Below, piece by piece: positions 7,947 through 11,313 of a DNA stretch of 11,313 nucleotides; position 1 is the stretch's first letter; each line of letters starts with the position of its first letter. The position numbers were made by a program, and so were the translations under genes. The notes beneath the pieces were generated by a model. The model searched no databases and was not told the DNA's origin. It worked only from the letters and a program-made list of their open reading frames with translations. This DNA comes from Asterionellopsis glacialis. Its lineage: Eukaryota > Bacillariophyta > Plagiogrammaphyceae > Rhaphoneidales > Asterionellopsidaceae. The stretch covers positions 1 to 11,313 of the forward strand of contig WKLE02006407.1 in NCBI GenBank assembly GCA_014885115.2, given 5' to 3'.

Positions 7947-10541
7947 TCAGCTTGCGCTTGACTTGATCAGGTTTAAACTTTCGAGCCTCTTTCTGACCAC
8001 TGTAAGAGTACGAATAAACCGAATGGTGGCCATCCCAAAGATGAGAATATACTTATCTAGTATGGAATAGGTCTGAGGACAGTATCGTACAGCCAGAATT
8101 TGCATTGCACAACTTAGCCAACCAATTGGAGACAATGGACAACCAACTTTGAAGAGCGACACAACATAGCCACAGACAAGGCGAGCAGCGGGGCTTAGAC
8201 TCATCAGAAATCCGTCTTCTTGGGCAAATCCATCCAAGATAAACATGACCGGAAGGAAACACCGGAATAAGAAAAGAGCTTTCTTGCCAAATTCACTTGA
8301 TATCGTCTCTCCATCATTCTGTGTCTCGCCTCGTCCCAAAAGCTTCCTAAAAGTATTGTCACCTTCCTCACGGCATACAATAAATAGGACAGAGCAGGAG
8401 AGAAAGTGAGGCGCCCAGTGCGGTACAGCCCAGAACTCCAGCATGATAGATGTGACTGTCGGCATCATGTAGAAGTAGACATAACTTCCGGTGTACAATC
8501 CATTCTCCTCCAACAGCTCAAAGAATGCATGCTTGGTCACCATGAACAGAAATGAAGCCGCGACAAGAATCGCTTTCGAAATAATCATAATAATGAACCA
8601 CATTTTCTCCGACAAATTGGTAAAGAAGACAGGTCCTCTATTCCCGATAGCAACAAAAATGGCTTGAAGTGTGATCAGAAATGAATTCGACATTCGACCC
8701 ACCCACGTGTTGTCCTTCGGATGAGGTGTTGTCAGTTTCTGAGATTGTCGTTTGGATTCTTCAGATTCCAGTGATCTTTTGTTTTGCTTTTTTCTTTTTC
8801 CTTTGGATGATATTTTATGCTTTACATTAGTGTTTGACTTTGCTTCGCGTTTCGACAACAAAGAAACGTAACCTGTAACAGTCGACCCGGCTTTTTCTAG
8901 CATGTCTGATAAATACTCCCGACCAGTGCGTGTATCGGGTGCTCCAACAGGATGTTCGGAAACATCAATTTTTTGCTCTGGCTTTTCGGATACAGAGCTT
9001 GATCTCCTCTTGCGTAACGTTGACTTTGGACTTTCAGAAATACCCGCCGGCTTGATTTGCTCCCAGGATTCCACTTCAGTTTTCTTGAGCTCTTTGTTAT
9101 TCTTTTGTGCTAAATCTTCCCCATATGCCTGCTTCGCCATTACATTACTACTATCCTCATCCTCTATTGTTCTCTGCAAATTGAGTTCTTCCTCATCCTC
9201 ATCTTCATCATTGTCTTCATCCTCCTCATCTTCGTCTTCATCATCAGAAGGTGTTTCCTCCTCACCACACGATGTAAGCTCACTCAAGGACGATGTTTCT
9301 GACTCTGTGCATGATCTTTCATCATTTCCTCGGGTATGAAGCATCTCTAGAGGAAATTCGTCATGGACCGAGTCGTTTTCTACGTTTAACAATGAAAAAT
9401 CGAATATACCGTAAGATTTTAAATAATATGTGGAACAAGAAACACCCGTGTTGATAAAAGACTAAAGAGGTCACATGGTATTCTCTCTGGATGGCTGCTT
9501 ACCTTCCTGTTCCGTCTCTCGTGGCATTGCTACAATGCCCTCCATATTGCATTCACTTTCGCTGTTACTGCCTGATACGACGTTATTCAAAACTCCATTA
9601 TCAGGTACAGATTGTTCAAAACCAGGAGGTGGGGCAAACCCTGGTGGTGGCGGCGGCAAGGGTAAGGATTTCCTCAGATCGGGATTGTGCACATCATTCA
9701 GTTCATGATTGATTTTATCACTATTCTTCTGCTTCAAAGAAAACTTATCAAGATCATTGGTAACATTATGGAAATTTGTTAAAAAGTCAACATCCCGAGG
9801 TATCCCAGAAGTTTCACGATTGTCTCGTCGTGCGATTGGTAAATTTCCCAACTGTCCTTCCATCGATGTACTAAGAGTTGAATGCAAAAGTCGCGCTTCA
9901 CCAGATGCTTCTCTAGGTAGCGTAAATGGCTTTGCAGATGCCACATGAGTACTAGTAAATGCTTGATGTTGTAGTAACTCACGGGCATGCTCAGAAAGTT
10001 CAGTTTGTTGCGTCTCACTAATAAGTTCATTTCCAAACAAACGGTTTGGACCTTTGTTGTTGGTATCGAGAAATAACCGAGATGACAAATCGTTCGAGAG
10101 AAGAGTTGGCTCAGAAACTTGCCAGTGAGATGCATCATTAGTGGTCGAGAGACGTGATCCGTTAATTGCAACAGTCGATAGATTGTGACCTTGATGGCTA
10201 TATTGCTCAGACTGTTCCCACAATCCAAGCTCTTTGTGAGCAGGAAAACAGTTGCTCGGCCTATCTATTGTTTTATTGACGAAAGTACCCCACGGATTTT
10301 GAGATGAACTCGGTTCGGCTACATTTGAGATGCGGTGATTATCAGCTGTTGAGCTTTGTGCAATTTGTTCACTGCTTGCTTTGGCTTGTCGCACCGGCAA
10401 TGCAAATCCTTGATTATCGTTTTTGTCAATGATTTCTCCTTCTTCATCGCTATTCGCCTCGAATGACGTTGGGTCTAAAATACCACCAGGCAGAAAAAAG
10501 GAATCAACGAAAGCAGCTTCATTGTCGTCATTGTTACTCAT
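7947..10541 (-). CDS. Unrecognised 823-residue protein: disordered Pro/acidic N-terminal half, multi-pass membrane C-terminal half
   Basis: Two exons, 10541-9503 and 9379-7947, joined in phase 1, give 823 residues. The second frame has only a TTG at its open end, and donor and acceptor phases match, so I join them as one gene. The N-terminus has DSFFLPGGILDPTSF (13-27) followed by an acidic patch, then a low-complexity Ser/Asn/Gln-rich stretch. A proline motif, LPPPPPGFAPPPGFEQ, lies at about 295-310. A nearly pure Asp/Glu run (about 386-410) and a Lys/Arg cluster (about 535-548, NLS-like) follow. From about 600 on there are five to seven hydrophobic segments (near 606-626, 647-665, 670-682, 714-730, 743-757, 766-779, 790-807) with several Cys. 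I recognise no family. Two separate adjacent genes remain possible. Confidence 0.72.
9380..9502 (-). other. Intron of the membrane-protein gene, phase 1
   Basis: The donor is GAAG|GTAAGC and the acceptor AAACGTAG|AAAAC, 123 nt long, after a T-rich tract (GATTTTTCATTGTT). The split Glu codon joins RETEQE to ENDSVHDEF. Retention adds ten codons and then a TGA at 9473-9471, giving a 356-residue soluble protein with no membrane half. Confidence 0.75.
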
Positions 10542-10784
10542 TGTGTTTTAAGAGTACGACTGATGTCCATGACAGCCATCAAATGACGACGAACGATGGA
10601 GCGTTGTGATTTCTGACTTTCAACTTGCATTTATGTACTCATGCTATCAGTAGCGATTAATAGTAGGCAGGACCGCCAGTAGGCTCTAGAGATCGTCGTT
10701 TTAGCAAAAAATCAAAGTCCTGTAATGACACCCAACACAAATAATATGACATATTTATCTACATGAGCAGAGAAATGTCTTGTG

Positions 10785-10790
10785 CACGTG
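10785..10790. promoter_or_regulatory. CACGTG core (E-box/G-box)
   Basis: A palindromic CACGTG, overlapping a second palindrome GTGCAC, lies about 245 bp upstream of the membrane-protein ATG. bHLH and bZIP factors bind this core. A 6-mer is weak evidence. Confidence 0.2.
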
Positions 10791-10967
10791 AATTACTGAT
10801 GAAATGAAGAAACACCAACTGCGAATTATTTATGAATTCACTCACGATTCAGGTTTCCCGGCGCTGGTTCGAAGTCTCGATTTGTCTCGAGAAGCGAACG
10901 TGGTTGACCATGGACCGCACCACGCACGTAGAAAAAGAGAGAAACTTCTTCATGTTTCTGTAGTACC

Positions 10968-11060
10968 AGTACCAGGTAGAATATTCTTCCAATAGAGGTG
11001 GTGCATAGGCGGCGGAACAACAATGAAGAGATGGATGTCATCTTCATTGTACCTGGTACT
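10968..11060. repeat. Nested inverted repeats
   Basis: An outer 11-bp perfect inverted repeat (AGTACCAGGTA at 10968-10978, complement at 11050-11060) encloses an inner 10-bp one (ACAATGAAGA at 11020-11029, complement at 11041-11050) with an 11-nt loop. The two right arms share base 11050, so the hairpins compete or stack. The inner stem covers the ATG of the small ORF at 11023. Confidence 0.75.
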
Positions 11061-11145
11061 TTCTATTTATTTGGTTCACGGCATTGACGACACCGATATG
11101 TCCTTTCTTGAACTAATGGATTGCTGTATCAGTATAATTAATTAA
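11023..11145 (+). CDS. Possible 40-residue secreted peptide or first exon
   Basis: The ATG is in a fair context (CAACAATGA). The product begins MKRW, followed by a hydrophobic run SSSLYLVLSIYLVHG that resembles a signal peptide. About 20 residues (IDDTDMSFLELMDCCIS...) follow, with two adjacent Cys, then a TAA within an AT repeat. It may be a small secreted peptide, the first exon of a gene running past the right edge, or chance. I do not recognise it. Confidence 0.25.
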   Translation: MKRWMSSSLYLVLSIYLVHGIDDTDMSFLELMDCCISIIN

Positions 11146-11149
11146 TTAC

Positions 11150-11170
11150 AAAAAATAATCATTATTTTTT
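11150..11170. repeat. 21-bp A/T palindrome
   Basis: AAAAAATAAT and its exact complement flank a single central C. It follows a TTAATTAATTA stretch. It could form a small cruciform or act as a terminator-like hairpin, but A/T palindromes also arise by chance in such DNA. Confidence 0.8.
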
Positions 11171-11239
11171 AACATGGAATTTCAATTAAGTTATATACAT
11201 ATTCTTGAATTCATATTACAATAAATACTGGGATATATT

Positions 11240-11302
11240 GGAGCGCTCCTAAAACTCTTTTTCGAGCAAAAAAGCTAAATTGACCCGGCCTCTTTTCCGG
11301 GT
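11240..11302. repeat. GC palindrome and GC hairpin near the right edge
   Basis: GGAGCGCTCC (11240-11249) is a perfect 10-bp palindrome. ACCCGG (11283-11288) pairs with CCGGGT (11297-11302) across an 8-nt loop. Both are GC islands in AT-rich DNA and could be factor sites for a gene beyond the right edge. Confidence 0.6.
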
Positions 11303-11313
11303 TTCCCCGTAAC

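Larger units (their letters stand above)
10542..11313. other. AT-rich right flank, upstream of the membrane-protein gene
   Basis: The left part should hold the promoter of the minus-strand membrane-protein gene. A palindromic CACGTG (E-box/G-box core) lies at 10785-10790. From 10968 on, several perfect palindromes or inverted repeats cluster, and one small plus-strand ORF (11023-11145) has a signal-peptide look. Two antisense frames of 63 and 69 codons have no protein-like features. Confidence 0.5.

Noticed and set aside
8902..9339. 145-codon plus-strand frame with long Ser runs
   Set aside because: It is the antisense shadow of the Asp/Glu-coding run of the membrane-protein gene; GAA/GAT codons read backwards give Ser codons.
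9779..10228. 149-codon minus-strand frame inside exon 1 of the membrane-protein gene
   Set aside because: It is a frame shadow of the longer ATG-initiated exon and shows no independent start or domain signal.
10866..10874. GGTTCGAAG resembling a tRNA T-loop
   Set aside because: The flanking five bases do not pair and no D or anticodon arms can be found upstream.
10838..11047. 69-codon minus-strand frame and overlapping 63-codon plus-strand frame
   Set aside because: No domain, composition or start context supports either; they overlap a palindrome-rich spacer.

Overview
The window is eukaryotic nuclear DNA. It holds five protein-coding genes, four of them interrupted by short GT-AG introns (123 to 247 nt). 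Genes are tightly packed and alternate between divergent and convergent neighbours. AT-rich spacers, short introns, Ser/Thr-rich and Asp/Glu-rich low-complexity tracts, and a core-2/xylosyltransferase-type glycosyltransferase together suggest a diatom or related stramenopile alga. That assignment is inference; no single gene proves it. I see no rRNA, tRNA, CRISPR array or transposon.

Layout, left to right: (1) 1-363, spacer with a CRE-type palindrome and two small hairpins. (2) 364-3244, minus strand, two exons: a type II membrane GT14 glycosyltransferase with a probable C-terminal ricin-B-like beta-trefoil. (3) 3245-3977, divergent spacer with an E2F-like site and an inverted CCAAT box. (4) 3978-5450, plus strand, three exons: RAD9, the checkpoint-clamp subunit, with almost no C-terminal tail. 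(5) 5702-6593, minus strand, two exons: prefoldin subunit 3 (VBP1/PFDN3). (6) 6594-6958, a 365-bp head-to-head promoter region. (7) 6959-7432, plus strand, one exon: UXT, the alpha-class prefoldin of the URI/R2TP prefoldin-like complex. (8) 7947-10541, minus strand, two exons: an unrecognised 823-residue protein with a disordered Pro/acidic N-terminal half and a multi-pass membrane C-terminal half. (9) 10542-11313, AT-rich spacer with several perfect palindromes and a 40-codon signal-peptide-like ORF.

Gene models were built by splicing reading frames where donor, acceptor, phase and protein homology agree. Several open frames begin with TTG rather than ATG, so the starts given here are the first in-frame ATGs. 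RAD9 works in DNA-damage signalling. PFDN3 and UXT both work in chaperoning of newly made proteins and assembly of large complexes, and they share one intergenic promoter region. The glycosyltransferase and the membrane protein have no evident functional link to them. The most notable items are the GT14-lectin fusion, the divergent pair of alpha-prefoldins, the tail-less RAD9, and the novel membrane protein, whose single intron decides whether its membrane half is made.
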